NCBI RefSeq assembly: GCF_001424645.1
Contig: NZ_LMQR01000001.1
Span: 1,670,149-1,734,148 of the forward strand
Length of the DNA stretch: 64,000 bases
Reading direction: 5' to 3'
From: Frigoribacterium sp. Leaf415
GTDB lineage: Bacteria; Actinomycetota; Actinomycetes; Actinomycetales; Microbacteriaceae
Numbering within the stretch: the first letter of the stretch is position 1; every line of letters starts with the position of its first letter. Below, one piece after another: positions 51,419-63,435 of the stretch. The position numbers and the translations under genes are program-made. Below the pieces are notes generated by a model. The model made no database searches. It was not told the origin of the DNA and saw only the letters and a program-made list of their open reading frames with translations.

Positions 51419-52351
51419 GTGCGTAAATCCCTGAAGGCGACCCTGTGGACCGTCGGCGCCCTCGTGGCCCTGCCCGTCCTGACGCTGGCGACCACGTCGA
51501 TCGTCAACGTCGTCGCCACGAAGTCGGAGCTGGCCGCCATCACCTCGTACGGCGAGCTGGTACCCGTCGACGGGAGAGAGATGAACGTCGTCGTCAGCGG
51601 GTCCGGAGCGGACACGATCGTCCTGCTGCCGGGCCTCGGCACGGCGGCACCCGGCCTGGACTTCCAGCCGCTCATCGCCGAACTCGACGACACCCACCGT
51701 GTCGTCGCCGTCGAGCCGTTCGGCACCGGCCTCAGCGACCAGACCGACTCTCCCCGCACGGCGGAGAACATCGCGGGCGAGGTGCACGAGGCGCTGCGCC
51801 AGCTGGGCATCGACCGCTACGCGCTCATGGGGCACTCGATCTCGGGCATCTACGCCCTCGAGTACAGCCGGCTCTACGCGAGCGAGGTCACCGCGTTCAT
51901 CGGGATCGACAGCAGCGTCCCCGACCAGCCCGGCGCGGACGACCCCACGCCGACCGACGGGCTCGTCGCCCTGCGCGACCTCGGTCTGCTCCGCGTGGCG
52001 ACCGCGGTCGCCGGCGACACCTACGCGGGGCTGCCGTACGACGAGGCCACGAAAGAGCAGATGCGCCTCCTGACGACGAAGAACTCGACCGCACCGACCC
52101 TGCTCGACGAGATGGACCACACCGCGAGCAACTTCGCCTCGGTCAGCGGGCGGACGTTCCCGGCGGACCTGCCGGTCCTCCTCTTCGTGGTGCAGGACGG
52201 CGCCGACGACGACGGCTGGCTCGAGCTGCACGAGAGCCAGGCCGCGAGCGTCGACCGCGGCCAGGTCGTCGCGCTCGACGGAGACCACTACCTGCACCAC
52301 ACGCAGTCGACACGGATCGCCGACGACACCGACGAGTTCCTCGCCGGGTGA
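51419..52351 (+). CDS. Membrane-anchored alpha/beta hydrolase
   Basis: A 310-residue hydrolase with an N-terminal membrane anchor or uncleaved signal (LWTVGALVALPVLTLATTSI). The domain has LLPGLGTAAPGLDFQPLI, EPFGTGLSDQTDSPRT, the nucleophile elbow LMGHSISGIYALEYSRL and the His in ALDGDHYLHHTQSTRI. I use the GTG at 51419, which follows GGAGAGAGGA, rather than the longer reading to 51302. A 92-bp tandem duplication begins 14 bp after the stop. The substrate is unknown. Confidence 0.88.
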   Translation: MRKSLKATLWTVGALVALPVLTLATTSIVNVVATKSELAAITSYGELVPVDGREMNVVVSGSGADTIVLLPGLGTAAPGLDFQPLIAELDDTHRVVAVEPFGTGLSDQTDSPRTAENIAGEVHEALRQLGIDRYALMGHSISGIYALEYSRLYASEVTAFIGIDSSVPDQPGADDPTPTDGLVALRDLGLLRVATAVAGDTYAGLPYDEATKEQMRLLTTKNSTAPTLLDEMDHTASNFASVSGRTFPADLPVLLFVVQDGADDDGWLELHESQAASVDRGQVVALDGDHYLHHTQSTRIADDTDEFLAG

Positions 52352-52364
52352 GGCAGCACGAGAC

Positions 52365-52548
52365 GGTCGAGGTCACGGCGGGGTAACGAAGTCGATGCGT
52401 TCCAATCCTTTTCGGCGACGGTGGCGAACCCTGTACATCCCCACCGGGACCAACAGGGTCGAGGTCACGGCGGGGTAACGAAGTCGATGCGTTCCAATCC
52501 TTTTCGGCGACGGTGGCGAACCCTGTACATCCCCACCGGGACCAACAG
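52365..52548. repeat. Perfect 92-bp tandem duplication carrying a promoter
   Basis: Positions 52365-52456 and 52457-52548 are identical over 92 bp by my reading. Each copy holds CCAATCC (52402 and 52494), then 16 bp, then CGAACC (52425 and 52517). This resembles the SigK-type ECF promoter of mycobacteria (CCATCC-N16/17-CCGAAT, from memory). The broken lipoprotein gene starts 16 bp after the second copy. Confidence 0.9.
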
Positions 52549-52563
52549 ACAAGGAGCTTCATC

Positions 52564-52963
52564 ATGAACGCCTTCACCCGCAAGAACATCACCAAGACCA
52601 CGCTCGGCCTCGTGGCCTCGGGCGCCCTCGTCTTCTCGCTCGCCGCCTGCTCGATGGACTCCGGTTCGTCCTCCGACACGTCGTCCTCGAGCTCGTCCTC
52701 CGCCGAGCCCAGCGCCGCGTCGACGCCCGCCGCGTCGATCGCCGACCTCAGCAACGGTGTCGACACCCAGGTCGCCGTCGACGCGTCCTTCGTCGAAGCC
52801 CTCACCAGCCTCGGCCTGACCCCCGGCGTCGTGGGCACCGCGACCTTCACCGACGGACATCAGCCCCGACGCCGCGTCGCTGCTGAACCAGACCTTCAAG
52901 ACCGACGCCGTCCAGGACGAGATGCTCGTCGGCGTCGCGAAGATCACCGCCGCCACCGAATAA
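52564..52963 (+). pseudogene. Frameshifted secreted lipoprotein gene
   Basis: The start ATG at 52564 has an AAGGAG site and encodes a lipoprotein signal (lipobox SLAAC) with a Ser-rich linker. The domain begin is ISNGVDTQ-like: NGVDTQVAVDASFVEALTSL then GLTPGVVGTATF. After GACGG near 52855 the frame is lost. In the +1 frame a convincing end continues to TAA at 52961: DISPDAASLLNQTFKTDAVQ then DEMLVGVAKITAATE. One extra G restores the frame, but the joined product (about 132 residues) is short. I suspect that a middle segment was also lost. Actinobacterial relatives, as I recall them, are about 200 residues. Confidence 0.78.
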
Positions 52964-52970
52964 CACCCCC

Positions 52971-52996
52971 GCCTGCCGGCCCCCGGGTCGGCAGGC
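52971..52996. terminator. Hairpin after the broken lipoprotein gene
   Basis: GCCTGCCG and CGGCAGGC arms around a GC-rich 10-nt loop, 7 nt after the TAA. Confidence 0.6.
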
Positions 52997-53063
52997 CCCT
53001 CGGGTCGTCTCCGTGGCGACGCACCGCCCTCACCTTTCGGCGAGGACCGGTCATCCCGGTGGT

Positions 53064-53091
53064 CCCCCTCCCGCACCCTTGCGGGAGGGGG
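53064..53091 (+). terminator. Second terminator hairpin
   Basis: CCCCCTCCCGCA and TGCGGGAGGGGG with a CCCT loop, followed by TTTCC. It separates the broken lipoprotein gene from the next small gene. Confidence 0.8.
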
Positions 53092-53135
53092 TTTCCTCTG
53101 CCCTGACCCAACCGCCGACCGACGAACGGAACCCC

Positions 53136-53429
53136 GTGGTCCACCCCGCCTCAGCTCTCACTCCCCCGATGCTCCTCGGGCGCCTCCCGACCCATGCCGA
53201 AGCAGCCCCGGTCGAGGTGCACCTGCCGCGTTCACGGTTCCCCGTGGCGATCAGCTTCGAGTCGTCGGACACGTGGTCGATCGCCGAGCGCTTCGGCGAG
53301 CAGCTCGTCAGCCACGGACGACTCGCCTACCGGGCCGGGGCGTTCGTCGTCCGCACCGCGGCCGGCACGACCCGCTACGGCCACTCGTGGCAGGCCGCCG
53401 TCACGGCTCACCTCCTCCGCCGCGGCTGA
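53136..53429 (+). CDS. Small hypothetical protein
   Basis: A 97-residue protein with no recognised family. The later half looks folded (RFPVAISFESSDTWSIAERF, VVRTAAGTTRYGHSWQAAVT), and the first 30 residues are low complexity. The start is uncertain: GTG at 53136 (behind ACGGAA) or ATG at 53169. Its 3' end overlaps the minus-strand ASCH gene by 22 bp. It may be an N-terminal remnant or a small regulator; nothing further can be said. Confidence 0.5.
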   Translation: MVHPASALTPPMLLGRLPTHAEAAPVEVHLPRSRFPVAISFESSDTWSIAERFGEQLVSHGRLAYRAGAFVVRTAAGTTRYGHSWQAAVTAHLLRRG

Positions 53430-53809
53430 CGACGAGCCGTCCGTTCCTCTGTCGTCGTGCGACTCGGCCAGGGGGATGGCGTCTCCACGACGAGTTCGGC
53501 GACCTCGACGATCGCGTCGTCCGGCATGTCCGGGTAGTAGTTCTCCCGCAGCTGCTGCCCGAAGTGCCTCATGTCCGTTCCCTCGGGCTGCCGGGCCTGT
53601 TCTGCGGTGAGCTCGTCGAGTCGGTACCGTCGCACGGCGGTGACGTGCCCCGCGAGCGGAGCAGCGGTGGGATGGTCGTCGAACACGAACGTCGACGCGC
53701 CCACCCGGATCGACTCGCCCCACCGGACCGTGGTCACCTTCTCACCACGGACGATCGCGTCGTGGTGCTTCCGGTGGAAACGCACGAGCTGTCGAGCTTC
53801 ATCAGTCAC
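53408..53809 (-). CDS. ASCH-domain protein
   Basis: A 133-residue protein with an ASCH (ProFAR-like RNA-binding) fold. It begins LVRFHRKHHDAIVRGEKVTT then VRWGESIRVGASTFVFDD, with the GxKxxT-like signature and the strand AGHVTAVRRYRLDELTAEQA. The C-terminal tail is very basic (RTTTEERTARRQPRRRR). ASCH proteins are thought to bind RNA or nucleotides. The GTG start at 53809 is inferred. Convergent overlap of 22 bp with the previous gene. Confidence 0.82.
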   Translation of the reverse strand: MTDEARQLVRFHRKHHDAIVRGEKVTTVRWGESIRVGASTFVFDDHPTAAPLAGHVTAVRRYRLDELTAEQARQPEGTDMRHFGQQLRENYYPDMPDDAIVEVAELVVETPSPWPSRTTTEERTARRQPRRRR

Positions 53810-53842
53810 TCGACCAGCCTGCCCGACCCACGCGCACCCGGG

Positions 53843-54802
53843 TCAGCCCAGCGTCAGCTGTCCGTCGGCCTCGAGCCATTCGAGGCCCTCGACGACGGCC
53901 TGCACCGAGGTGTAGCGCGGGGCGTAGCCGAGAAGGCGGCGGGCCTTCTCGATGCTCATCGAGTGGCTGCGCGAGGCGTGTTGCCACGACGCGTCGCCGT
54001 GCTCGTCGGACGTCTGGTCTCGGAACTCGGCCCACGAGACGAACCGCAGCCGCGCCTCCTGACCGTGGTGCCGCGCGATCGCCTCGGCGAGCCCGCGCAA
54101 GGTGATCGCCCGCTCGCTGACGACGTGGAACGCCTCGCCGACCACCTGCGAGTGCCGTTCGGCGGCGAGCTGGAAGGCCTGCGCGACGTCGTCGGCGTGC
54201 ACGTGATGGACGGTCTCGAGCCCGAGGCCCGGCATGGCGATCTCGCGCCCGGCGGCGAGGGCCTCCCAGACGGAGAGGTCGAGGTTGCCGACCGCGTTGA
54301 TCATCGGCCAGCCCGGACCGGTGATGTGCCCCGGGTGCAACACGATGCTCTGCACTCCGCCCGGGCGCCGCGACTCGCGGAGCAGCAGCTCTTCGACGGC
54401 GGCCTTCTGCGTGCCGTACTCGCCGAACGGGGTGCGCTCGGCTTCTTCGGTGATCGGCACCTCGCGGGACGGGCCGTGCACCCAGACCGTGCCGCAGTGC
54501 ACCAACACGGTGCCCGTGCCCTGCAGGGCGTCGACCATCTGGCGTGCCGACACGACCGTGAAGCAGATCATGTCGATCACGACGTCGGCCCCGAGCCCGG
54601 CGATCTCGCCCGCGAACGTGCCGTCGGCGTCGCCCGCCTCGCGATCGAGCAGGAGGCGCGTGACGCGTGACCACGCCGCGTGCGGTCGGTACGGCTCGGA
54701 GGCCCCGCGGCTGACGGCGACCACCTCGTGGCCGGCCTCGACGAGTCGCGGGACGAGGAAGCCACCCACATGGCCGGTGGACCCGATGACGACGATCTTC
54801 AC
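53843..54802 (-). CDS. NAD-dependent epimerase/dehydratase family protein
   Basis: A 319-residue SDR. MKIVVIGSTGHVGGFLVPRL is the nucleotide-binding motif, and VIDMICFTVVSARQMVDAL follows. The catalytic Tyr/Lys pair is replaced by YGTQKAAVEELL (Tyr and Lys spaced by 3), and LHPGHITGPGWPMINAVGN is typical of the atypical/isoflavone reductase-like branch. The C terminus has a cap with TVHHVHADDVAQAFQLAAE. The substrate is unknown. The upstream 294 bp to the protease gene contains no gene. Confidence 0.88.
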   Translation of the reverse strand: MKIVVIGSTGHVGGFLVPRLVEAGHEVVAVSRGASEPYRPHAAWSRVTRLLLDREAGDADGTFAGEIAGLGADVVIDMICFTVVSARQMVDALQGTGTVLVHCGTVWVHGPSREVPITEEAERTPFGEYGTQKAAVEELLLRESRRPGGVQSIVLHPGHITGPGWPMINAVGNLDLSVWEALAAGREIAMPGLGLETVHHVHADDVAQAFQLAAERHSQVVGEAFHVVSERAITLRGLAEAIARHHGQEARLRFVSWAEFRDQTSDEHGDASWQHASRSHSMSIEKARRLLGYAPRYTSVQAVVEGLEWLEADGQLTLG

Positions 54803-55096
54803 GACGCCACCCCCGTCACGATCGAGAGGGCCTGGAGCGGACGGCGGGGACGGGGAGTGGCAGCGCTGCGCACGGCATCGGAGGACATGGCCCGACGCTA
54901 CCCCGCGCCTCCGACACCGGCGTACCCCGCATGGGGGTCACCCGGCGTCCCCCCAAGTGCCCACTGTGCCCGGGCCCAGGATTCTTCAGACTTCCTATGA
55001 GGAGCACAGCGGCTCGTCGGATCACCGGGCACGGCCCGCGACGAGCCACCCGCTCCGCGCGTCCCATCCGGCACGCGCGACCCGACGAGGAGAACC
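54803..55096. other. Intergenic region between divergent epimerase and subtilase genes
   Basis: 294 bp without a credible gene. It holds one dispersed 10-mer (54903-54912, complement) and GC-rich inverted repeats (CCCCGCATGGGG; GCCCACTGTGCCCGGGCCC area). Near the protease gene is TTCAGACTTCCTATGAGGAG, which might supply a -10. The ribosome-binding site of the protease is GACGAGGAGA. Confidence 0.5.
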
Positions 55097-56674
<1,578 letters not shown>

Positions 56675-56695
56675 CGGGCAGCGCGAAGCGGGCAC

Positions 56696-56742
56696 CACAT
56701 GGTGAGCACCGCTTGGTGAGCACCGCGGAGCGAGCACCGCGC
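56696..56742. repeat. Short GTGAGCACCGC-type repeats after the protease gene
   Basis: TGGTGAGCACCGCTTGGTGA, then GCACCGCGGAGCGAGCACCG, give three imperfect copies of a 12-14-bp unit. No function is evident. Confidence 0.6.
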
Positions 56743-56780
56743 CCGACGGGGCGTCCGACCGGCCCCAGCGGCCCGGCGGG

Positions 56781-56806
56781 CGCCCCGTCCTCGCGCGGAC
56801 GGGGCG
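56781..56806. terminator. Terminator hairpin before glgX
   Basis: CGCCCCGTCC and GGACGGGGCG around TCGCGC. A wider pairing with GACGGGGCGTCCG upstream is also possible. TAGGCT about 10 nt later (near 56819) may be the glgX -10, followed by a leader with a GGAGG site. Confidence 0.7.
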
Positions 56807-56848
56807 TCCGTTCGCCTCTAGGCTGAGCGAGTCCCAATCGGAGGTTCG

Positions 56849-59047
56849 ATGCACACCTGGCCCGGCAATCCCTACCCCCTCGGCGCGACCTACGACGGCA
56901 GCGGCACCAACTTCGCGATCTTCAGCGAAGCCGCCAGCAAGGTCGAGTTGTGTCTGTTCGACGACGACGGCACCGAGACGAGGGTCGAGTTCACCGAGGT
57001 CGACGCCTACGTCTGGCACGCCTACCTGCCCACCGTGCAGCCCGGCCAGCGCTACGGCTACCGCGTGCACGGCGAGTACGACCCCGCGAACGGCTCGCGC
57101 GCCAACCCGAACAAGCTGTTGCTCGACCCCTACGCCAAGGCCACCTGCGGCGAGATCGACTGGGACGAGGCGCTGTTCGCCTACACGTTCGGCGACCCCG
57201 ACTCGCGCAACGACAAAGACAGCGGCCCGCACATGATGCTGGGCGTCGTCATCAACCCGTTCTTCGACTGGCAGGGCGACCGCGCCCCGAAGTACAGCTA
57301 CGACGAGACCGTCATCTACGAGGCGCACGTCAAGGGCCTCACCGAGACGCACCCCGACATCCCCGAGGAAGAACGCGGCACGTACGCCGGCGTCGCGAAC
57401 CCGGCGATCATCGACCACCTCAAGAAGCTCGGCATCACGACCCTCGAGCTGATGCCCGTGCACCAGTTCGTGCAGGACAACACGCTGCTCGAGAAGGGCC
57501 TCAGCAACTACTGGGGCTACAACACCATCGGGTTCTTCGCCCCGCACGCCGCCTACTCGGCCACCGGCGACATCGGCCAGCAGGTGCAGGAGTTCAAGAC
57601 GATGGTGCGGGTGCTGCACGAAGCCGGCATCGAGGTCATCATCGACGTCGTCTACAACCACACGGCCGAGGGCAACCACCTGGGCCCGACCCTGTCGTTC
57701 AAGGGCATCGACAACGCCGCGTACTACCGGCTGATGGACGGCGACCAGCAGCACTACATGGACTACACGGGCACCGGGAACAGCCTGAACGTCCGTCACC
57801 CGCACTCGCTCCAGCTGATCATGGACAGCCTGCGCTACTGGGTCACCGAGATGCACGTCGACGGCTTCCGGTTCGACCTCGCGGCGTCGCTCGCCCGCGA
57901 GTTCTACGAGGTCGACCGCCTCTCGACCTTCTTCGAGCTCGTGCAGCAGGACCCGATCGTCTCGCAGGTCAAGCTGATCGCCGAGCCCTGGGACGTCGGC
58001 CCCGGCGGCTACCAGGTGGGCAACTTCCCGCCGCAGTGGACCGAGTGGAACGGCAAGTACCGCGACACCGTCCGCGACTTCTGGCGCGGCGAGCCCTCGA
58101 CCCTCGGCGAGTTCGCCAGCCGCATCACCGGCTCGGCCGACCTGTACGAACGCGACGGACGCCGCCCGGTCGCGAGCATCAACTTCGTCACCGCGCACGA
58201 CGGCTTCACGATGCGCGACCTCGTCAGCTACAACGACAAGCGCAACGACGCCAACGGCGAGGACGGCAACGACGGCGAGAGCCACAACCGTTCGTGGAAC
58301 TCGGGCGTCGAGGGCGAGACCGACGACGGCGAGATCCGCGCCCTGCGCGAGCAGCGCCAGCGCAGCTTCCTCGCGACGCTGCTGCTCAGCCAGGGCGTGC
58401 CCATGCTGCTGCACGGCGACGAGCTCGGCCGCACCCAGGGCGGCAACAACAACACCTACGCCCAGGACAACCAGATCAGCTGGATCGACTGGCCCAACGC
58501 CGACCGCGACCTGATCGAGTTCGTCGCCGAGGTCATCAAGCTGCGTCACGACCACCCGACCTTCCGTCGCCAGCGGTACTTCAACGGCCGGCCCGTGACC
58601 CGTGGCGAGGGCGAGCCCCTGCCCGACATCGTCTGGCTGACGACCGAGGGCGACGCCATGCAAGAGGGCGAGTGGAACGAGTCCTACGCCAAGGCGATCG
58701 GCATGTTCCTCAACGGCAACGGCATCCGTGGCCGTGACGCCCGCGGTGGCCGCATCACCGACGTCAACTTCGTGCTGTACTTCAACGCCAGCGCCGAGAC
58801 CGTCACGTTCGTCCTGCCGCCCGACGAGTACGCCCAGGGCTGGGAGGTCGTCGTCGACAGCACCGTGACCGCTCCCCCGCCGCCCGCGAGCGCCGCTCCC
58901 CGCACCCCGACGGCCACCCGAGCCGCCACCACCCCCCAACCGCCTTCGACCCCGCAGTCCCTCTCGGCCCTGCGGGCCGGCGACCGACTCCCCGTGGTGG
59001 GTCGCTCGCTCGTCGTCCTGCGTGCCACGGCCGAGGAAGAACTGTGA
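56849..59047 (+). CDS. glgX: Glycogen debranching enzyme GlgX/TreX
   Basis: A 732-residue family 13 isoamylase that cuts alpha-1,6 branches of glycogen. N-terminal CBM48-like part, then [20 protein letters not shown], catalytic Asp in [17 protein letters not shown], acid/base Glu in [20 protein letters not shown], and transition-state region [20 protein letters not shown]. The C-terminal domain has an inserted Pro/Ala/Thr tail (about 675-710) before the last strands. First gene of the treXYZ operon; the GTGA overlap links it to treY. With TreY and TreZ it makes trehalose from glycogen. Confidence 0.97.
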   Translation: MHTWPGNPYPLGATYDGSGTNFAIFSEAASKVELCLFDDDGTETRVEFTEVDAYVWHAYLPTVQPGQRYGYRVHGEYDPANGSRANPNKLLLDPYAKATCGEIDWDEALFAYTFGDPDSRNDKDSGPHMMLGVVINPFFDWQGDRAPKYSYDETVIYEAHVKGLTETHPDIPEEERGTYAGVANPAIIDHLKKLGITTLELMPVHQFVQDNTLLEKGLSNYWGYNTIGFFAPHAAYSATGDIGQQVQEFKTMVRVLHEAGIEVIIDVVYNHTAEGNHLGPTLSFKGIDNAAYYRLMDGDQQHYMDYTGTGNSLNVRHPHSLQLIMDSLRYWVTEMHVDGFRFDLAASLAREFYEVDRLSTFFELVQQDPIVSQVKLIAEPWDVGPGGYQVGNFPPQWTEWNGKYRDTVRDFWRGEPSTLGEFASRITGSADLYERDGRRPVASINFVTAHDGFTMRDLVSYNDKRNDANGEDGNDGESHNRSWNSGVEGETDDGEIRALREQRQRSFLATLLLSQGVPMLLHGDELGRTQGGNNNTYAQDNQISWIDWPNADRDLIEFVAEVIKLRHDHPTFRRQRYFNGRPVTRGEGEPLPDIVWLTTEGDAMQEGEWNESYAKAIGMFLNGNGIRGRDARGGRITDVNFVLYFNASAETVTFVLPPDEYAQGWEVVVDSTVTAPPPPASAAPRTPTATRAATTPQPPSTPQSLSALRAGDRLPVVGRSLVVLRATAEEEL

Positions 59048-61440
59048 CCCGACACGAACCGACCATGCACCCGCGCTCGACGTACCGACTCCAGGTGCGC
59101 GCCTCCTTCGATCTGGACGCGGCCGCCGACCTGGTGCCGTACCTGCGTGACCTCGGCGCCGACTGGGTCTACCTGTCGCCGATCCTCGCCGCCGAGCCGG
59201 GCAGCGACCACGGCTACGACGTCGTCGACCACAGTCAGGTCGACCCCGAGCGCGGCGGTGCCGAGGGCCTCGACGAGCTCTCGACGCGTGCCCACGCCGA
59301 GGGCCTCGGCGTGCTGGTCGACATCGTGCCGAACCACGTCGGCGTCGCGACCCCGAAGGCGAGCGTCTGGTGGTGGGACCTCCTGACCCACGGCCGCGCG
59401 TCCCGCTACGCCGACGCGTTCGACGTCGACTGGGCCGCGGGTGCCGACAAGGTCCTGCTGCCGGTGCTCGGCGAGCCCGCCGCGGCGGACGGCTCGATCG
59501 ACGGCCTCACGGTCGACGGCGACGAGCTGCACTACTACGACAACGTCTACCCGATCGCCCCGGGCACGAGCTCTCCCGGCGACGACGCCGCCACGGTGCA
59601 CTCGCGCCAGCACTACGAGCTGGTGCACTGGAAGCGGGCCGACACCGACCTCAACTACCGTCGCTTCTTCGCGGTCAACACCCTCGCGGGCATCCGCGTC
59701 GAACACCAGGGGGTCTTCGCCGAGTCGCACGCCGAGATCGGCCGCTGGTTCTCTGAGGGCCTCGTCGACGGCCTGCGCGTCGACCACCCGGACGGCCTCG
59801 CCGACCCCAAGGGCTACCTCGACCTGCTCGCCGCCCTGACCGGCGACGCGCACGTGCTCGTCGAGAAGATCCTCGAGGGCGACGAGCGCCTGCCCGAGGA
59901 CTGGGCGACCGCCGGCACGACGGGTTACGACGCCCTGGCCGACCTCGACCGCCTCTTCGTCGACCCGAGCGGGGCACCCGCCCTCGACGCCCTCGACGCG
60001 CGACTGCGCCGAGCCCGCGGGGTCGACGCCGACGAGCACGCCGCCGGGGCCGACGAGACGACCGGCGACGAGCCCGTCGACTGGCACGAGATGATCCTCG
60101 GCACGAAGCGCGGCATCGCCGACGGCATCCTGGGCAGCGAGATCAACCGCCTCGCCCGGCTGATCGCCGAGGGCGGCACCGTCGACCCGGCGGTCGTGGA
60201 CGCGCTGGCCGAGCTGGCCGCGGCCTTCCCGGTGTACCGCAGCTACCTGCCGCAGGGTGCCGAGTGGCTGACCGAGGCCGCCGAGGTCGCCACGACCCAC
60301 CGCCCCGACCTCGCCGACGCCGTCGCGGGCGTCGTCACCGTGCTGCGCGACGAGTCGCACCCCGCCTCGGTGCGCTTCCAGCAGACGAGCGGCATGGTCA
60401 TGGCCAAGGGCGTGGAGGACACCGCCTTCTACCGCTACAGCCGCCTGGCGACGCTGACCGAGGTGGGCGCCGACCCGAGCGAGTTCTCGCTGACGCCCGA
60501 CGAGTTCCACGCGCGTCAGCAGGTCCGCCTGGCCGAGCGCCCGTTCGGCATGACGACCCTGTCCACGCACGACACGAAGCGCAGCGCCGACGTGCGCGCC
60601 CGCATCTCGGTGCTGGCCGAGGTCGCCACCGAGTGGGCGGCGACCCTCGAGCGCCTGCGCGAGCTCGCCCCGGTCGGCGACGGCCCGTTCGAGAACATCC
60701 TCTGGCAGACGATCGTCGGCTCGTGGCCCGCGTCGCGCGAGCGCCTGCACGCCTACGCCGAGAAGGCGTCCCGCGAGGCGAGCACGTCGACCACGTGGAC
60801 CGACCGCACCGACGAGGCCGAGGCCTTCGAAGGGCGGATGCACGCCGCGGTCGACGCCGCCTTCGACGACGACGAGGTGCGTCACGAGGTCGAGCGCATC
60901 GTCGACGTCCTCCGCGCACCCGGCTACAGCAACTCGCTCGGCGTGGCGCTGATGCAGCTCACCGGCCCCGGCAGCCCCGACGTCTACCAGGGCGGCGAGC
61001 TGTGGGACTTCTCGCTCGTCGACCCCGACAACCGACGCGAGGTCGACTTCGGGCTGCGCCGGCGCCTCCTGGACGAGGTCCGCGGCGGTGCGACGCCGGC
61101 GATCGACGACACCGGTGCCGCCAAGCTCGTCGTGACGCACCACGCCCTGACGCTGCGCCGCGACCGCCCCGACCTGTTCACGCGGTACGCCGCGCTGCCG
61201 GTCTTCGGTGAGCAGGCCGCGTCGGCGGTCGCCGTCGACCGCGGCGGGGCGCTCGCGATCGCGACCCGTCTGCCCGTCGCGCTCGAGCAGGCCGGCGGCT
61301 GGGACGACACCGTCGTCCTGACCGCAGGAGGCGCGTATCGCGACGTGCTCACCGGCCGTCGGCACGAGGGCGGTCGCCTCCGCCTGGCCGACGTGCTCGA
61401 CACGTACCCCGTCGCCCTGCTGATCCCCGCAGAGGACTGA
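59044..61440 (+). CDS. treY: Malto-oligosyltrehalose synthase
   Basis: A 798-residue GH13 enzyme that turns the reducing end of maltodextrins into a trehalose linkage. Landmarks are [80 protein letters not shown] with the nucleophile Asp, acid/base [15 protein letters not shown], and [20 protein letters not shown]. The last domain ends [18 protein letters not shown]. The GTG start overlaps the glgX stop (GTGA), so the two are co-translated. The length is normal. Confidence 0.97.
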   Translation: MTRHEPTMHPRSTYRLQVRASFDLDAAADLVPYLRDLGADWVYLSPILAAEPGSDHGYDVVDHSQVDPERGGAEGLDELSTRAHAEGLGVLVDIVPNHVGVATPKASVWWWDLLTHGRASRYADAFDVDWAAGADKVLLPVLGEPAAADGSIDGLTVDGDELHYYDNVYPIAPGTSSPGDDAATVHSRQHYELVHWKRADTDLNYRRFFAVNTLAGIRVEHQGVFAESHAEIGRWFSEGLVDGLRVDHPDGLADPKGYLDLLAALTGDAHVLVEKILEGDERLPEDWATAGTTGYDALADLDRLFVDPSGAPALDALDARLRRARGVDADEHAAGADETTGDEPVDWHEMILGTKRGIADGILGSEINRLARLIAEGGTVDPAVVDALAELAAAFPVYRSYLPQGAEWLTEAAEVATTHRPDLADAVAGVVTVLRDESHPASVRFQQTSGMVMAKGVEDTAFYRYSRLATLTEVGADPSEFSLTPDEFHARQQVRLAERPFGMTTLSTHDTKRSADVRARISVLAEVATEWAATLERLRELAPVGDGPFENILWQTIVGSWPASRERLHAYAEKASREASTSTTWTDRTDEAEAFEGRMHAAVDAAFDDDEVRHEVERIVDVLRAPGYSNSLGVALMQLTGPGSPDVYQGGELWDFSLVDPDNRREVDFGLRRRLLDEVRGGATPAIDDTGAAKLVVTHHALTLRRDRPDLFTRYAALPVFGEQAASAVAVDRGGALAIATRLPVALEQAGGWDDTVVLTAGGAYRDVLTGRRHEGGRLRLADVLDTYPVALLIPAED

Positions 61441-61494
61441 CCCCGTCGGGTCGCGCCGTGTCGCGCCCGACTACCGTCGCCCCCGGCGAGACGT

Positions 61495-61536
61495 CACGAC
61501 ATGCCCCTCACCTCCTGATGTGAGCGGCATGTCGTG
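61495..61536. terminator. Long hairpin between treY and treZ
   Basis: Arms CACGACATGCCCCTCAC and GTGAGCGGCATGTCGTG pair with a single C-C mismatch around CTCCTGAT. No T tract. It lies 54 nt after the treY stop and 47 nt before the treZ ATG, so it may weaken readthrough or protect the mRNA end rather than fully stop it. Confidence 0.65.
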
Positions 61537-61583
61537 CCTTCTCGACCTCCCCTCCCCCGCCCCTTCCGAACCCGAGGAGACCG

Positions 61584-63356
61584 ATGAGCGTCTACGACGT
61601 CTGGGCCCCGAACGCGACCACCGTGCACCTGCACCTCGACGGCGACCTGCTGCCGCTGACGGCCGAGCCCGACACGGGCTGGTGGCGCGCCCCCGCCGAC
61701 CTCGATCGGGGCCCGGGTCACCGCTACGGCTTCGTGCTCGACGGCGGCGACTCCCCCGAGGGCGAGACGCCACTGCCCGACCCCCGCTCGCGGCGCCAGC
61801 CCGACGGTGTCCACGGGCTCAGCGAGACCTACGACCCGAGCGCCTTCGCGTGGACCGACGACGCGTGGACCGGCCGCCAGCTGGCCGGCTCGGTCGTCTA
61901 CGAGCTGCACGTCGGCACCTTCACGCCCGGAGGCACGCTCGACTCGGCGATCGAGAAGCTGCCGCACCTCGTCGACCTCGGCGTCGACCTGGTCGAGCTG
62001 TTGCCGGTCAACGGCGTCAACGGCCGCTGGAACTGGGGCTACGACGGCGTCGACTGGTTCACGGTGACCGACAACTACGGCGGCCCCGAGGCGTACCAGC
62101 GCTTCGTCGACGCCGCACACGCGGCCGGCCTCGGCGTCGTGCAGGACGTCGTCTACAACCACCTCGGTCCGTCGGGCAACTACCTGCCCCTGTTCGGCCC
62201 GTACCTGTCGAGCAAGCACGCCAACACCTGGGGCGACAACGTCAACCTCGACGATGACGGCGCCCACGAGGTGCGCGAGTTCATCCTCGACAACACGGCC
62301 ATGTGGCTCGACGAGTACCACGTCGACGGTCTGCGCCTCGACGCGGTGCACGCGCTCAAGGACGACAGCGAGGTCCACCTGCTGCAGGAGCTGGCCGAGC
62401 GCACCGCGGCCCTCAGCAGCCACCTGCGCCGCCCGCTCTCGCTGATCGCCGAGAGCGACCTCAACGACCCGCGCCTCGTCACCCCGCGCGACGGCGGCGG
62501 CTTCGGCCCCGACCACCGCCAGGGCTACGGCCTCGACGCGCAGTGGAGCGACGACTTCCACCACGCCGTCCACGTCGCGCTGACCGGCGAGACGACGGGT
62601 TACTACGCCGACTTCGAGCCCCTCGGCGCCCTCGCCAAGGTGCTCACCAAGGGCTTCTTCCACGACGGCACCTGGTCGTCGTTCCGCGAGGCGACGCACG
62701 GCCACCCGGTCGACACCGAGCACATGCCGACCTGGCGCCTGGTCGTCGCCAACCAGAACCACGACCAGATCGGCAACCGGGCGATCGGCGACCGCCTGGC
62801 CGCGACGCTCGACGACGGGCAGCTGATCATCGCCGCCACGCTGACCCTGGCCGGCCCGTACACCCCGATGCTCTTCATGGGCGAGGAGTGGGGCGCCTCG
62901 ACCCCGTGGCAGTTCTTCACCTCGCACCCCGAGCACGACCTCGGCGAGGCGACCGCGAAGGGCCGCATCGCCGAGTTCGCGAAGATGGGCTGGGACGAGT
63001 CGTCCGTGCCCGACCCGCAGGAGCCCTCGACCTTCGAGAACAGCAAGCTCGACTGGTCCGAGCTCGAGACCGGCCGCCACGCGGTGCTGCTCGACGCGTA
63101 CCGCCGCCTCGGCGCCCTGCGCCGCAGCGAGCCCGCGCTCACCGACCCCCGCTTCGGCGAGACCGGCGTCGAGTACGACGGCGACGCCCGCTGGCTGGTG
63201 CTGACGCGTGGCGACCTGCGGATCGCGATCAACCTCGCCGACCAGGAGGCGCGGGTCGCGGTGAGCGCCGAGACCGTCCTGTTCGCCAGCGACGAGTCGA
63301 TCGTCCCGGGTGCGAGCCTGCTGCTGCCGGCGCACTCGGTCGCGATCGTCCGCTGA
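61584..63356 (+). CDS. treZ: Malto-oligosyltrehalose trehalohydrolase
   Basis: A 590-residue GH13 enzyme that releases trehalose from maltooligosyl-trehalose. Start [20 protein letters not shown] (N-terminal CBM-like). Catalytic region: [40 protein letters not shown], nucleophile in [17 protein letters not shown], acid/base in [15 protein letters not shown], and [26 protein letters not shown] before the ATG is the ribosome-binding site. A strong hairpin follows the stop. Last gene of the trehalose cluster. Confidence 0.97.
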   Translation: MSVYDVWAPNATTVHLHLDGDLLPLTAEPDTGWWRAPADLDRGPGHRYGFVLDGGDSPEGETPLPDPRSRRQPDGVHGLSETYDPSAFAWTDDAWTGRQLAGSVVYELHVGTFTPGGTLDSAIEKLPHLVDLGVDLVELLPVNGVNGRWNWGYDGVDWFTVTDNYGGPEAYQRFVDAAHAAGLGVVQDVVYNHLGPSGNYLPLFGPYLSSKHANTWGDNVNLDDDGAHEVREFILDNTAMWLDEYHVDGLRLDAVHALKDDSEVHLLQELAERTAALSSHLRRPLSLIAESDLNDPRLVTPRDGGGFGPDHRQGYGLDAQWSDDFHHAVHVALTGETTGYYADFEPLGALAKVLTKGFFHDGTWSSFREATHGHPVDTEHMPTWRLVVANQNHDQIGNRAIGDRLAATLDDGQLIIAATLTLAGPYTPMLFMGEEWGASTPWQFFTSHPEHDLGEATAKGRIAEFAKMGWDESSVPDPQEPSTFENSKLDWSELETGRHAVLLDAYRRLGALRRSEPALTDPRFGETGVEYDGDARWLVLTRGDLRIAINLADQEARVAVSAETVLFASDESIVPGASLLLPAHSVAIVR

Positions 63357-63387
63357 CGCGCGCGTCGGACGACGCGGGCACAGGTGA

Positions 63388-63420
63388 CGCGCGCCCGGGG
63401 CTGACCACCCCGGGCGCGCG
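63388..63420. terminator. Terminator hairpin after treZ
   Basis: CGCGCGCCCGGGG and CCCCGGGCGCGCG, perfect 13-bp arms around CTGACCA, between the convergent treZ and mannosyltransferase genes. Confidence 0.85.
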
Positions 63421-63435
63421 CGTGCCGCCTGCTGG

